This document shows, in pieces, positions 12,471-24,408 of a DNA stretch of 64,000 nucleotides. Source of the DNA: Lunularia cruciata (taxonomy: Eukaryota > Streptophyta > Marchantiopsida > Lunulariales > Lunulariaceae); assembly GCA_948567375.1 (NCBI GenBank), contig OX419762.1, forward strand, positions 13,522,001-13,586,000. The letters run 5' to 3'. The notes under the pieces were generated by a model. That model searched no databases. It was not told where the DNA came from and saw only the letters and a program-made list of their open reading frames with translations. Each line of letters starts with the position of its first letter. Positions within the stretch are counted from its first letter, which is position 1. Both the position numbers and the translations under genes were made by a program.

Positions 12471-12949
12471 TGAGTCGTATAAACATGGTTATCAGCATGA
12501 CCTAATGCATAAACCATTAACTTGGATGATTTTTTATTTTGGATTAACATTGAGTGGAAGGCCGGCTATCTTCTCTTGCAAAAAATCTAAAATACTCACA
12601 ATATTTTGTGCAAATACTTCTAAAAGATGTTGATTCACTTAACATGTTGAATAGAACATATGTTGTAGACTCTCTTATCATCTCCTATGCTTATAAAGGA
12701 CTTGCTTGATTTACTAGTTGGACTCAAACATAGCAACTCCAAGAACAACCATATTTTATTCTAGAATTGACTTTGTCTATAGAACCTCTAGTATCTATGT
12801 ATCATTTGAAACAGAGATGGATACAGTCTTTGGAGACTAGAGTAAGGAGATGGTGAAAAATCTGAATATCAACTCATGCAAGTTTGGATTTAAGCTCATT
12901 AAACATAATATTTCTTTCAATGTGAAAATGATTATAACATATATATCCT

Positions 12950-14100
12950 TTTTACTCTAGTGCATATACACGGAATATACATTTGTCTATTTTTGGATCT
13001 AATGTTTAACACTTTGCATCAAGTATGTGCAAAAAATAAATTCATCCAAAAACCTTAAAAAGGATTAGTCTAGTTTTCTTTAAGAGACTTTTGTTGGTAT
13101 TTGATTATGAATTGCTACCACAAGAGTTTGATTCATAAAATACACTATAATAGCCATTGCTTTTGCCCAATATGGTCTAGGTAGATAATTCATGTTCAAC
13201 ATAGCATGCACAACCTTAAATATATGGCAATTTCTCCTTCTCATTCCAAATAGCACACAACTTCAACTATATGAAGATTATTTCATTTTGCAACTTAATT
13301 CTATTGCAGGTGTAGTTACAATTTTTATCTTGTTGGATGCTTTGATCATGCAAATAGGTATCAAACTCTCAAATAGAAGCTCACCACCTCTATTTCATCT
13401 CAAGCAAAGGATAAATTATCTAGATTATTTTTCCACCAAGTTCTTCAAGGTCAAGAGTGTTACTAAAAATTCTAAAGATGTCTTACTCTTTAAGAAGTAA
13501 ATCCAAGTATAGAAAAAAAACATCAATGAAAGACATAAAATACTCAAAACTAGTCATGCTTGATTGCAATGCGGTCAATATATCATTGTGCACAATCTCA
13601 AGCAAATTGTTTGCTGTGCTACTTGGTCCCTTAAAGGGTTCTCTAGCCTATTTACCGGATTGGCATGTTGTACAAACTCTAGAGGCATCATTATAGGGAA
13701 GTTTGAGCAATCTTGTCATATGGTCTGAACTCAAAAGGCTTTTCAACCTTTAAAAGTTTGTATGCTCAACTTGCTTATGAAAAATATCAATATTTGACAC
13801 AATTGATTTGCTAAGACCATAGATGGCAATCTATAGCTTAGGTACAATTATATTTAAGTTAAATAGCCTACAAGTCTTTTGCCTTGAGCTATAACATCTT
13901 ATGTATATCTTTAATAAATTAACCATTTGCATTGTGCACAACTTAGACCTTGCTCAATCATTTGGCTTGCAAATGATAGATTTCTATTATATCAATATAT
14001 ATCAGACATCCTCTATGCACAAGAGAAAAATTTGAAGTTGGAATGTCCAATGGAATGTTACCTTTCTATTGGATCTAGAGGGTTTTTTTTTCATCATCTA
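12950..14100 (-). pseudogene. copia GAG-pre-integrase and integrase remnant
   Basis: On the minus strand, 13,725-13,640 gives LKLPYNDASRVCTTCQSGK, the GAG-pre-integrase / zinc-binding CxxC segment. It is followed by NNLLEIVHNDI, matching 'LELVHSDICGP', which holds the first catalytic Asp of integrase. At 13,205-13,090 comes MNYLPRPYWAKAMAIIVY, matching 'LP..FWAEA..TA.YL.N'. At about 13,005-12,960 comes LDPK-DKCIF, the 'LDPKS.KCIFLGY' end motif. Stops and frameshifts break it throughout. Confidence 0.8.
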
Positions 14101-14349
14101 TCACCATAAATTTTGGAGTCTCCATAGGTTGAGTGAATTGAACCAATCATTATATGGGATCATGTGACTAGTACTTCCAAATTTAATCATCCAATCAAGC
14201 TTTGGTTAAAATACAACACAAGTGTAATGTGTGACAATCAGCAATTGATATTCAATCTTTATGTAGCCTTGCTTGTTGTTTCCTTTGTGGTCATGTTGGC
14301 ACTTGTGATAGTCTCTTGCATAGTGTACTTGATCTTACAATCATTGCAA

Positions 14350-14870
14350 GTTCCAATTTAACATTTCTTTCCAGAAGAACCAACTTGTTGTTTGTTTTGT
14401 TGTTGTTGATATCCATGCAATGTTATATTGGCTATTACTATTATTCTAGTAACCTCTATTAACACACTTTTTCCATGATCCTTTCACCAAAAACCCTCTA
14501 GCACTAGCAAAAAAAACACCTTCTTGTTGGCTACTATCCCTCTTCAGCCAAGATCATTGGAACAAGTTTTTCAAACTAGAAAAGAGGTTTTTTGTTCATA
14601 ATTTATGTGAAAAATTGCTTGTATTTTCTATGTTGTCCATACAAGGTGGCTCCAATCAAAATTTTTGGATCAATGTCAATCTTAGAGCTCAATTGATCAG
14701 CAAGTTGTTTCACTTGGTTGACCCAATTGTTAATACAGATCAACCCCTCCTTGAGCAATGTTGAACTATTGTGACAAGTATAGCTTCCTTATTTCTATTC
14801 TTGAGTATAATATATTTTTCAATGCATCCTAAGTTTTTTTTTTGGCAAGTCACAATTTTGGTAGTTTTTT
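14350..14870 (-). pseudogene. copia gag remnant (probable)
   Basis: The minus-strand reading of 14,840-14,500 keeps a helical polar stretch including IDIDPKILIGATLYG and a KKPLFSLKN segment. Its position upstream of GAG-pre-integrase fits the UBN2-type copia gag, but similarity is weak and stops are common. I assign it mainly by position. Confidence 0.4.
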
Positions 14871-15054
14871 AGTCAAATTTCTCTCCAATGATCAATTTAT
14901 AAACCTTACCAGATTTACAAGCATAAACATACACAAATACTTCTACATATACAACTTCACACAAATCCCTAAAAAATAGAATTGTATATAATATTGCTCT
15001 CAAAATAACATGTAAGAATATTTTTCTTGTAATTTTCAAAAGAAAAGAACTGAT

Positions 15055-15635
15055 TTTAATACAATTAATTAGATAGATTTTCTAAACATGGAAATTGGCT
15101 TGGTAATATCTTTTGGGCTGCTATATATGATGGTCTTAGGAGATTAGATAAAGGTGTCACCAGAAGAGTACTTCCACTAATAAGGCAAAGGTCAAAAACA
15201 TCTTGAAATTTTTAGAGCTAATTTTGGAAGCCTAAGCAAATAAATTAGGCCTAAAAAACTAAAAGATCTCCCTTCATTCCTATGAAAAAAGTGTTGTCTC
15301 TTCCCCATGTTTTTCTCTTTGAGAGCTTTCTAACAGTACTTCATCCATGTTGTTATAAGCTTCTTATAAGAAGATTATCCAAAGATTCCATAGTCAAACT
15401 TGTTTGACTAACCAAATAGGACAAGGATTGACATATCACCAATCCATGCACCTTATGTAGAGGCCGAGCTTGCTGACATATCACCAATCAAGATAGTTGA
15501 TCAAGGGATGTAGCTCCCATTAAGTGGATCCTCTTTGCTATATAGGAAAGACAAGGTGCTCCTTTGGGACATTTGAGTATTGAAGAATGAAACCTTATAT
15601 TTCTCTTGTGTTTCTCTTGTTCTTGGAACATTACA
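15055..15635 (+). repeat. Solo LTR of family A
   Basis: About 580 bp that match, in the same order, the other family-A LTRs: 'cttggtaatatctt', 'gtacttccactaataagg', 'cttgtttgac..accaaataggacaagg', 'gtggatcctctttgctatata', 'caaggtgctcctttggg', ending cattaca. No primer-binding site follows and no polypurine tract precedes it, so it is a solo LTR, presumably left by LTR-LTR recombination. Flanks ctgat / ttgac differ by two transitions and may be a decayed 5-bp target duplication. Confidence 0.8.
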
Positions 15636-16074
15636 TTGACCCGCAAAGATGGTTTAGAGAATGGGATGAAAATACACAAAAAAAATTCCAAGAACAAAAA
15701 AAGAAATTTCAAATACAAAAATCAGTAAGATTTTCAATCTTTACAAAGTTCCATAATGGACTCACCTATATGGTGGGTATCATTTTTTCTTAGTCATGTC
15801 TTAAAAGTTAGTTTTGACCTCCATTGCATTTAAAGATTTTGACTACAAGCATCACTAGAATGCATCAACAGGATAATTCTTGAACTTGAGCTCCTCTTTG
15901 GCTATTCTCTTCTCACTCCCTCATGTACAATTTCCATCAGGCCACACAAGAGGAAAATGAAAACTAGCAATGATATGAATCAATCCTTGGCAAGTCATCT
16001 ATAGGTTGAATTATTCTATAAAAGAATCTCCTTACTTTTGGAGGATTCTCAAGATTGAAAGGAAGTTGAGTATC
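15636..16074. other. Unassigned sequence between two family-A LTRs
   Basis: About 440 bp with no recognisable domain. It is the pre-insertion sequence of both the solo LTR on its left and element A5 on its right. It should therefore join 44,798 onward once A5 is removed. Whether it is copia 5' sequence or something older is not visible. Confidence 0.5.
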
Positions 16075-16659
16075 TATAATGCTCCAAGGAAAGCATAAAC
16101 CCCAAGAAAAACACAAGGTTTCATTTCTCTATGCTCTGATGCTCCAAAGGTGCACCTTGTCTTTATTATATAGCAAAGAGGATCCACTCAAAGAGAGTTA
16201 TATTTTGGATCAAATACATGGATTGGTGACATGTCAAAAACCTCCACCTCTAGATTAGCTGCATGGATTGGTGACATGTTGGTCCTTGTCCTATTTGGTT
16301 GGTCAAACAAGTTTGACAAAAGAGAATCTTTGGAGAATCTTCTTGTAGGAAGCTCATAACAACATGGGTAAGGTATTGTCAAAAAGATCTTGACAAGACA
16401 AGCATGGAAGAGAGAAATGATGTTTTCTCTTCTAGAGAAGAAAAAAATATAGTATTTTTCAAGGCCTAATTCATTTGTTTAGGCTTCCAAAATTGGCTTT
16501 GAAGTTTTCAAGATATTTTTGGCCTCTACCCTATTAGTGGAAGTATTCTTTTGGTAACATCTCTATCTAGTCTACTTAGACTATTGTATATAACATCCCT
16601 AAAGATATTACCAAGCCAATTTCTACCTCTAGATATTTTGTCTAGCTAATGGTATTACA
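16075..16659 (-). repeat. A5 3' LTR (left end)
   Basis: About 585 bp, on the minus strand starting TGTAATACCATTAGC and ending in ...GGAGCATTATA. Just inside, the plus-strand run tttccccccgttt is the complement of a polypurine tract. It follows a minus-strand stop in the same context (gttgcatcttaaa) as at 29,320 in A1. That fixes this as the 3' LTR. Confidence 0.85.
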
Positions 16660-18752
16660 AATTTCCCCCCGTTTAAGATGCAACATCATTGTTGTGAAGT
16701 TGGTGGTTATAAGATTGCACAAATATTTTTGCATTGGTCAAGTTAGTTATAGACTCCCATGTTACCTAATATAATGGGTACTTTTTGTGATGTACAAGAT
16801 GTTGCACATGCTTATGGCAGGTATCACAAATACATTTTTGGAGAATATGTTTGACTTTGTAATCCTTTATGCCATCAATGGATGTTGACAAGGTCAAACT
16901 TCTTGTATGGAAAGAAAGTGGGATGGTCAGGGTGCATATGTACATGCCAAGGAAACATACAAAATTGGATGGATCTTCATGTGTGGTGGTAGCTCGAGTT
17001 GATAAGCCACTACATCAATTCAATGGATGATTTAAAGAAGAGCCAATAAAATAAGGTCTAAGCTTAAAAGGGCTGACAAGTGAGGTTAGTTATAGACAAC
17101 CACACTTGATCCCCAATTTTGAACTCTCTTTGCCTGCAATGTGCATTTGCATATTTTTTTTTGGGTTATCTGCATTTTATACTTGGAGTTCTCTCCACGC
17201 TGTTGATTTTAGAAACAAAAATGCTGACATTGTCAGCTTTTGTAGCCACTAGGTAGATCTTTACCAAGCCCAAAGGTGTGAAAGGGTATTCTCCATATAT
17301 GAGAAGGAATCATGTGACCTATGTAGATCCATTCATTGAATTATTGTAGATAAATTCTACTAGTGGAAGTAAGGTGTCCCACCATTCTTGCTCTCTTAAG
17401 GTGAAGCCCCAAAGCATGTCCTCAATAGTGTAGTTAGCTTGCTCTATTTATCAATTTATTTATGGATGGTATGCCATGGACATGACAAATTTGGTTTTGA
17501 AGACATTGAAGAGTGTTTTCTAAAACAACTAGTAAATTGAATGCCCTAATTGGTGATGAGCACTCAAGATAGTCTATGGTGGGAAAGATCATAGCTAAGT
17601 ATAATTGAGCTTATTGGGGAGCATTCATATCTTTGGTCATAGGACATCCATGATTCATTCTACTAAGTTGGTCTACAAAGACTACAATGGAGTCAAAACT
17701 TGAGGTTATCTTGTGCAATTCACAAACTAAATCCATCTTGACCTACTCTCAATGTTGTGTAGGAGTAAAGAGGGGTTGAAGGAGTACTATGGGAGCCTGA
17801 TTAGAGGCTTTATTTTTTTGATAAAGTATGCAACTTTGAACCTACTCTATCACATTGTTACTCATCTTGGGCCAAGAGTAATGGTGTTTGATTGCATCTA
17901 AGGTCTTGTTCAACGTGACATGCAATGATGCAATCATGACATTCCTCTATGATGGTGGTTCTTAAGTCTAGAGCATCCGAGATCCATAACTTGCCATCAA
18001 GGACTCAAGGTGAGTCCTTGAGTATTGGTTATGTCTTTTGATTATTGAGCTCTTACAATTTGTGAGTCAATTTTTGTAGTAGTAAAAATCCTTGACCAAA
18101 AATCTATGTTCATCTTGACCTCTACAACCAGATTTTTCACCATATGCATTTGGGTAAATGCATTTTCAAGTTCAATCTTTCCCTCAACACATGTGATTGT
18201 TATGTTGAACTGTTGTCTCCACTTTGCCTAACAAATTTTTTGATGGGAAAGATCTTTTTTTGTCTCAAAGAAGACTAGTGCTTTTCGGTCCATCTCCACT
18301 ACAAATGTCTTTTTAACAATATAGTGCTTCTAATATTTGGTCGCAAGGACAATAGTTAGTTCTTTCATTTGGTGTTGTGATAGTTGTGTTCTATTGGTAG
18401 CAAATTTTGAGAGATACATACAATTGGGTGTCATTTATCACTCTATCCCTATTGTAAGATTGCTCTTATCATAATGTTTAATTCATCTATAACAAACTTG
18501 ATTGGACATGTTGGGTCATACCATTTCAAGGTTGGTCCATAGAGTAATGCATCTTTTAATTCCTAAAAGTCCAATTCTTGTGCAATTCTCTATATCCACT
18601 TCTTCCCCTTGCCAAGTAGTGCTATTAAGGGTTGTGTAACCTTGGAGAAGTCTTTGATAAATTGATGATTGAACCCAATCAATCCCAAGAAACTATTGAG
18701 TTAAATTTGATCTTTTGGACCATGTCATATTTTAAATGATATCAATTTTATC
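16660..18752 (-). pseudogene. A5 RNase H - integrase - chromodomain fragment
   Basis: From high to low coordinates on the minus strand: a '[30 protein letters not shown]' connection/RNase H start (18,700-18,600), RNase H (to about 18,000), the integrase zinc region and core (about 17,900-17,100), and a chromodomain reading KDYKVKHILQK with a KKYPLY core (16,880-16,730). Each block lines up with A1 27,290-29,328. Stops and frameshifts are numerous. The upstream RT is absent because B4 begins at 18,753. Confidence 0.75.
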
Positions 18753-19115
18753 TTTAACAATATGGAGTTTACAGACAAGTTAGTCAAGACTAATAAAGTA
18801 GCAAATATGCCAAGTTAGCCAAGAATTAAAAGAATATTCTAGAAGCATCTAGGAAGCTACTTGGTACCTTCCAAGTATTGTGTAATGTGCATGCCAAGTG
18901 GTGATTTCTAAGAGAAAGCTTCCTAACTAGCTTAGCTTGCATTATAAGAAGACGGTTTTAACAAAATTTTCTAAGAAGCTTCTCAAGAACTTTGTATGTT
19001 TCCTATAAATATCAAAGTCCAAGCTCATACCAAGCATTTGGAGTTTCCTTTATTCACGAGTCCAAATGTGATCTTTCACTTTGATATTCCATTCTTCTCT
19101 CCTTGGTCTTTTACC
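18753..19115 (+). repeat. B4 5' LTR
   Basis: About 363 bp matching other family-B LTRs: 'aacaatatggag', 'gtagcaaat..gcc', 'aagcttcctaactagcttagcttgca', 'cctataaatatcaaag', ending ggtctttta. The first two and last two bases are degraded from TG..CA. Immediately downstream, ttaatattagagc is a one-step decayed tRNA-iMet primer-binding site. Confidence 0.8.
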
Positions 19116-19499
19116 TTAATATTAGAGCAAGAATAGGATATATGGAACTTATGGACTACCAATCCATTTCCACCAAACTATTGAGAATTTTGCATCTATG
19201 TACTACACAAACATCATTTCATGCAACTCATCATCTCATGCTGTGGGCAAAATTTCCAGAATACGATCACCTTGTCGAATGAATCCTTGGTACTTCCAAT
19301 AGTAACTTATGGGGAACGGCGGATGTGTCGCACCTACATTTCAACAAAGATATTAAAAGTAGTTTGATAGAGTAATAAACATGGTGGAAATGCTTTAAGT
19401 TATCATTGCTATGTAGTAACAAATCAAACACCTTATTTGATTGTTGTAAGAACAAAATAATCAACAACAAGAGCATATAAAGAGAGCAATATTTTAGAA

Positions 19500-20300
19500 G
19501 GAGAAGAGCAAATCTGATTTCTAAAGCCCAAGTTATTTGAAGGCAAGAATCTCTTGTGCATAGTGGAGAATTTTGTATTTGATTGTGAATGTTATTTTGA
19601 ACCTACAAATCTTAAAGATGAACAAAGACATATTCTCTTGGCTTCAAGTCAATTGGGTGGAGTAGTAAAACTATTATGACAATTCCTAGTGGAGCAAGCT
19701 AAACAACAATTTGTTGTGGCAATCTTCACATGGGAAGAATGGAAGAGTACAATAATAAGGCAATTTTGAGCTATAAATGCCAAAAAATCTGCACTAGATA
19801 GTTTGGAAAAATTGAAGCACATTGGTTCTATAAGAAACTACATCATTCAATTCTAAAACACAATAATGTAAATTCAAGATATACTAGAAAATGAATCTCT
19901 CAAATCTATTGATGAGGAGTTTAAAGTCACACACCAAATTAGAAATGACCCATGTAGGAGTCCAAATACTTGGAAGAAGCAATGCTATTGGTTAAGTGCT
20001 TTGATTCCTTGGTTGCAACCACTTGGTCTTGATCTCAACCTTCATATAACATGCCAACACACTACACATGGGTGGAAAAGCAAGCACTAATGGAGATCAG
20101 TGCCATCCAATGGAGACCACTTGGCACTAAAAATAAAGAAAGATTGTGACAAAATGGTGGTTTTTTTTATTATTGCCAAATTAGGCATCACATTGTTGAA
20201 TGTCCACTCAAGAATGGTTGACCTTCACATAATTCCCAAATGGAACTTGTAGAGAGTGATGATCAAGGAAACAAAGAATTCCAATAGGATAATTTAAGCT
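19500..20300 (+). pseudogene. B4 gag remnant
   Basis: Read with frameshifts, it follows B1 gag: an 'ENFVFDCE.YFE.TNLKDE' capsid stretch (about 19,565), 'ILLASSQL', and 'FTWEEWK'. The zinc-knuckle region near 20,170 no longer keeps all its Cys/His ligands. Gag would form the particle that encloses element RNA. Confidence 0.7.
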
Positions 20301-20319
20301 ACCTATTGGGAACTTGATT

Positions 20320-20700
20320 AGTTCTAATGGGATTGAAGTCTCAACTTTTGTAAGTTTGCTTCACTTGCAAGGTTTTATATTTGATCATGTTTATAGAATT
20401 TTGGTTGATTCTCAAAGTTCAAAAATTGCATGTCCATGCAATTAGCAAAAGAATTAATTATTCCTATTAAGCCAATAATTGGAAGTATATTGATGATAGC
20501 GGATGGTTAAAAGGGTTTTACATTCTATACCTCACATCTTGTTACATTTGTGATTGAGAAGGAGTATTAAGAGTGTATGAGGTTTGCAATGACACTTCTA
20601 CATTATGATATCATTCTTAGTTTGCCTTGGCTTGAACGTCATAAGGTTCAATTTCATTGGACTCTATGATAAAACCAATTACAACAACAAGGTAAAAATT
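20320..20700 (+). pseudogene. B4 aspartic protease remnant
   Basis: The segment keeps ILVDSQSS at about 20,396, where a retropepsin has D-S/T-G, so the glycine is replaced. It is followed by a cluster of stops. The downstream 'HYDIILSLPWLE.HKVQF' closing motif (about 20,600-20,655) is still clear. Confidence 0.7.
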
Positions 20701-20799
20701 ACCAATTTAGTTGTTTGGCATCTTTGAGTAAGACACCCAAGAATAGTCAATCCCAAGATATGAAGTTTATCAATAAAGTAACCATCAAGCAAGCTTTGG

Positions 20800-22260
20800 A
20801 GGAAAATATTCATATTTTTCAATATGCATCAAGCCAGATATGCATGGAGAATCTGATGAGGGTGAGGAGCCTCATCAAGCAATGGTTGATCAAATACTTC
20901 AAGAGTTAATAGATGTGTTTATGAATGATCTACCAAGTGGATTACTTTCCAATTGTGGTATGCCCTTCAAGATTGAGTTATTACCAAGAAGCACTCTAGT
21001 GAGTAGACCAATCTACCGGCTCTCACCAAAGGAATTGGATAAAATTTGAATAACATTGATAGAGGTTTTGAAGAAGGGTTTTTCTATGACATAATGCATC
21101 TCATTGGATAGAACCAATACTATTTGTCCCAAAGAAAGGTGGAAGAGTTTAATTATGTAATGATTATTGTGGCTTTAATAAACAAACAATGAAGATTGCG
21201 TATCCCTTGCCTCAAATTGATGACTTGATAGATCAATTGAATGGAGCACAATACTTCTACAATTTAAATCTGCAAAGTGGTCCTATTGATAGAGAGGATA
21301 TGCAAAAGATTACCTTTTGCACAAGGTATGAGCATTTTGAATAGAGAGTTCTACCTTTTGGGCACATTAATGCTCCAACCATCTTCATGGATCAAATGCA
21401 TTAAGTGTTGGATGGTTTATTAGATTGGTATATAGTAGTGTTTTAAGATGATATTGAATCCAGAGCAAGATGGAGGAAAAACATGCAAATCACATGGGAA
21501 AATTTCTAAGACAACTACATCAATAGAATTTTAACTATAAGAAGTCAAAGTGTGCTTTTCTCCAAAAGGAAATTACCTTCTTGGGTCATAAGATCTCATT
21601 AGAGGAAATCAAGATAGAAGAGGAGAAAATCAAGGCCATTACTAATTAGCCTACTCCAAAGGATGCCACAAAAGCACAAGCATTTAATGGATTGGTAAGT
21701 TTTTACCAATGGTTCATCCACTGGTATGCTCATGTGGCCACACCATTGACCAACCTCTTGGAAAAGACGTCAAGCTTTCAATAGACCACCAAGCACAAAG
21801 AAGCATTCTAGAGGCTAAAATATACGGTGTCTTCAAGACCCATTCTACAACCATATGATCCACAATTACCTTTTGTAATTGATTTAAACGCTTCTAACTT
21901 TGCCATAGTAACTATGTTGCAATAGGAATTTCCAAATGGGTACATACCATTGCCTTTGTGTCTTGCTGACTAAACATCATAAAAAATAAATTTCTTGGGT
22001 TGAGATCAAGAACAACTAACAATGGTATATACCACCAAGTTATGGAGGTATTATCTCTTAGGGAAACAAATGATTATGCAAACCGATCACAAACACTTAC
22101 TGCAGATATTACATTTGGAGCACATGAAGAGTCAACATCACTAATGGGAGGAACAATTATAATTGTTTGACCTCAAACTTGAGTACAAACCTAAAAGGTT
22201 TTATATCATCCCTAATGCCTTATCACAACAATTTGATTTGAAGTCATTTCCTCTCATCAT
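20800..22260 (+). pseudogene. B4 RT and RNase H remnant
   Basis: RT begins with 'VDQILQELIDVFMNDLPSG' (20,880) and 'SRPIYRLSPKEL'. The catalytic region at about 21,430-21,450 reads VVF-stop-DDI, so the FLDD box has Leu replaced by a stop. RNase H and connection follow ('VSSRPILQPYDPQLPFVID' at about 21,825, 'TDHKHLLQIL' at about 22,085), with several stops. Confidence 0.75.
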
Positions 22261-22439
22261 GGTGGTAATTACGATTGTGTCAACCAAGTTTAGGACCGCT
22301 TTACAATAAGACCCCTTCTTTCAGATGGTACAAGGTCATCTTGCAGCACATGACAAGGAATACAACACCTTATCCTTTAAGGAAGGCCTTCTATTCTATG
22401 AGGACTAGATGTATTTTCCAACTAAGGGTGAGCTACAAC

Positions 22440-23305
22440 TAGTGGGTCTTCAAGAAGCCCATGACTTACCAATTGCAAGTCACATGGGTGTGGACAAGAC
22501 CTCAAGTACCCTACAATGCCAATGGTGGTGGACCAACATGGCATGAGATGTTTGAAAGTTTGTTTGATCTTATGGAAGCTACCAACGCAACAAGGCCAAT
22601 AACCAAAAACCAAGTGGACTTCTTCAATCACTTCCTTTCCCATTCTACTCCATGGGAACATGTGAGCTTAGATCTCATCACATCCTTGTCCAAGATAAAG
22701 CAAGATCACACAACAAGCAACCAAAAACCAAGTGAACTTCTTCAATCACTTCCCATCCCATCTGTTCAATGGGAAAATGTGAGCTTAGATCTCATCACAT
22801 CCTTGCCCAAGACAAAGCAAGGTCACATATTAATCATGGTGTTTGTTGATAAGCTTATTAAGCAAATCCATTTGGCACCAAACTTTGATACAATGGATGC
22901 TCCAACATTGGCTTAGGTCTACTATGATAATGTTTTCAAGCATCATAGGATACCTCATGTAATCATCTCCAACCATAATCCTCCATTCACTAAAAAAAAT
23001 TGGCAAACTTTCTTTTAGTTACTCGGCACTAAGCTTGCTTTGTCCATGGCCTATCATCCTCAAATTGATTGACAAACCAAAGATGCAAATTGCATCTTGG
23101 AAGATATGTTTCATGCCTTTGTCACTAATCACCATACCAATTGGGATGAATGTCTTATAGTTGTTGAGTTTACCTACAATAATTCTAAATTGAAAAGCAT
23201 CAGATTCTCTCCTTTCTTCCTTAATTTTGGCCAAGAACCACTTATTCTTGATTCTCTTCTTACTCCTCCTCTATCCCATGTCCCTCATACTTTTACCTTC
23301 TTAAC
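22440..23305 (+). pseudogene. B4 integrase fragment with internal duplication
   Basis: The zinc-finger entry 'HDLPIASHMGVDKTSSTL' (about 22,460) leads into a core. The segment covering the first catalytic Asp ('VSLDLITSL') occurs twice, because 22,601-22,718 is repeated at 22,719-22,836. The core continues with 'VFVDKLIKQIHLAP', 'AYHPQID' and 'FAYNNSK'-like pieces and stops at 23,305, where B3 begins. It is truncated before the GPF/chromodomain end. Confidence 0.75.
22601..22836. repeat. 118-bp tandem duplication in B4 integrase
   Basis: The two units each start aaccaaaaaccaagtg and run through the Asp-containing core segment. The offset is 118 bp, not a multiple of three, so the duplication itself shifts frame. 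The copies have since diverged (for example 'STPWEHVSLDL' against 'SVQWENVSLDL'). Confidence 0.85.
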
Positions 23306-23716
23306 TATAAAAGACCAAGACCAAGGAGAGAAATAGGAGAATGGAAGATCACATTGGAACACTCGAATGTGGGTAAACTCCAAATGCTTAGCATGAACTT
23401 TGCCTTTCGTCTTTATAGGGATACAAAGCTCTTGAGAAGTTTCTCAAGAAGCTTCCTTGAGCCACTTTCTTAGAGTGCAAGCCAAATTAATCAATAAGCT
23501 TCTCAAGAAACTTCTTTCTAGAAGTCATCTATTTGGCTTGCAAGCTAAGCTAGTTGGAAGCTTCTAAAAGCTTCCTTCTAGAAGTTACTTCTTGGGGTGC
23601 AAGCTAAGCTAGTTGAGAAGCTTCTTAGATACATTTGGAATATTTTAGGCTAATTTTTCCTATTTGCTACTTTGTTAAACCTAATTAACTTTGTTGCTAA
23701 AATCCATATTGTTATA
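23306..23716 (-). repeat. B3 left (3') LTR
   Basis: 411 bp matching the B1 LTRs, with terminal TG/CA decayed to TA at both ends. It contains the aagcttc-rich block. The phased module at 23,557-23,574 has one GAA changed to AAA. The C-rich stub tattccccc that follows is the complement of B3's polypurine tract, cut by the A1 insertion. Confidence 0.85.
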
Positions 23717-23728
23717 TATTCCCCCACT

Positions 23729-24268
23729 TGTAATACCAAGGGTTAGCCATATGATCTAGATGTGAAATTTGGTTTGGTAACATCTAGAATGATGTTATAC
23801 ATGATGGTCAAAATAGATCAGATAGAAGTATCACCAAAAGAGTACTTCTACTAATAGGGTAAAAACCAAAATAGACTTGAGAACCTTAGAACCAATAGCT
23901 AGACATATGATTTAAAGGTGAGAGTTGGTTTGGTAACATATGGAATGATGTTACACATGATGGACTTAACAGATCAGAAAGAGATATCACCAAAAGGAGA
24001 CTTCTACTAATAGAGTAGGAACCAAAATATGCTTGAAATCTTTGAAGGCAATTTCAGAGGCGTAAACAGATGAATTAGGCCTCGAAAATGTGTAGATTCC
24101 CTCCCCTCCCCTAATAGAGGAAAGGCTGGCCTTTGATCAAAGCTTGTTTGACCAACCAGATAGGATCTTCTTGGTCTATATAATAAAGAGAAGGTGCTCC
24201 CTTGGGGCATCAAATGTTTGAGTGTGCAATCTGTGTTTTCTCTCTTCTCTTGTCCTTGGAGTATTACA
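23729..24268 (+). repeat. A1 5' LTR
   Basis: 540 bp, TGTAATACC...GTATTACA. It holds a 156-bp-period tandem duplication in its first half (ggtttgg at 23,771 and 23,927). It lacks about 200 bp present in the 3' LTR in the interval before 'cttgtttgaccaaccagatagg' and just after it. Confidence 0.95.
24177..24185 (+). promoter_or_regulatory. TATA box of the A1 5' LTR
   Basis: The run tatataata, followed by aagagaaggtgctccc, is conserved at the same position in every family-A LTR here (for example about 29,993 and 42,398). This is where an LTR promoter is expected, with transcription starting roughly 30 bp downstream. Confidence 0.6.
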
Positions 24269-24269
24269 A

Positions 24270-24281
24270 TGGTATCAGAGC
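24270..24281 (+). other. A1 primer-binding site
   Basis: The 12 bases tggtatcagagc begin two bases after the 5' LTR. This matches the 3' end complement of plant initiator-Met tRNA, the usual primer of plant LTR retrotransposons. Confidence 0.9.
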
Positions 24282-24408
24282 GAGTGCTCTAGTCCAAGAG
24301 AGTGGATCACCCCTCTTGGAATAGCACAAACTACTGAAACTGAGTAATTTGAGGTGGAGAATATAGAGTAATCACTAGACTTAGGAAGGACTTTAGAGAG
24401 CGGATGGG

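Larger units (their letters stand above)
10840..15054 (-). mobile_element. Ty1/copia retrotransposon remnant
   Basis: Read on the minus strand, from high to low coordinates, the order is gag remnant, GAG-pre-integrase, integrase, RT, RNase H, which is the Ty1/copia (Pseudoviridae-type) order. All domains carry multiple stops and frameshifts. I could not place either LTR. The gag-proximal end is abutted by a family-A solo LTR at 15,055, and the RNase H end abuts D1 near 10,830. It is an old, immobile copy. Confidence 0.8.
18753..23305 (+). mobile_element. B4: 5' part of a family-B chromovirus
   Basis: Plus-strand Ty3/gypsy element with its 5' LTR (18,753-19,115), a tRNA-Met-type primer site just after it, then gag, protease, RT, RNase H and integrase in order. 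It ends abruptly inside integrase at 23,305 ('VPHTFTFLT'), where the LTR of B3 starts. No matching 3' half of B4 is present. All domains are heavily mutated compared with B1. It is inserted in A5 near the RT/RNase H junction. Confidence 0.8.

Noticed and set aside
16075-16659. LTR at 16,075 and LTR at 44,174 as ends of two separate elements
   Set aside because: Internal pieces are collinear and minus-strand throughout, and the outer flanks give a matching 5-bp TSD, so one element split by insertions is simpler.
23306-23716. B3 left LTR treated as the 3' LTR of B4
   Set aside because: It is in the opposite orientation to B4 and interrupts integrase before its C-terminal end.
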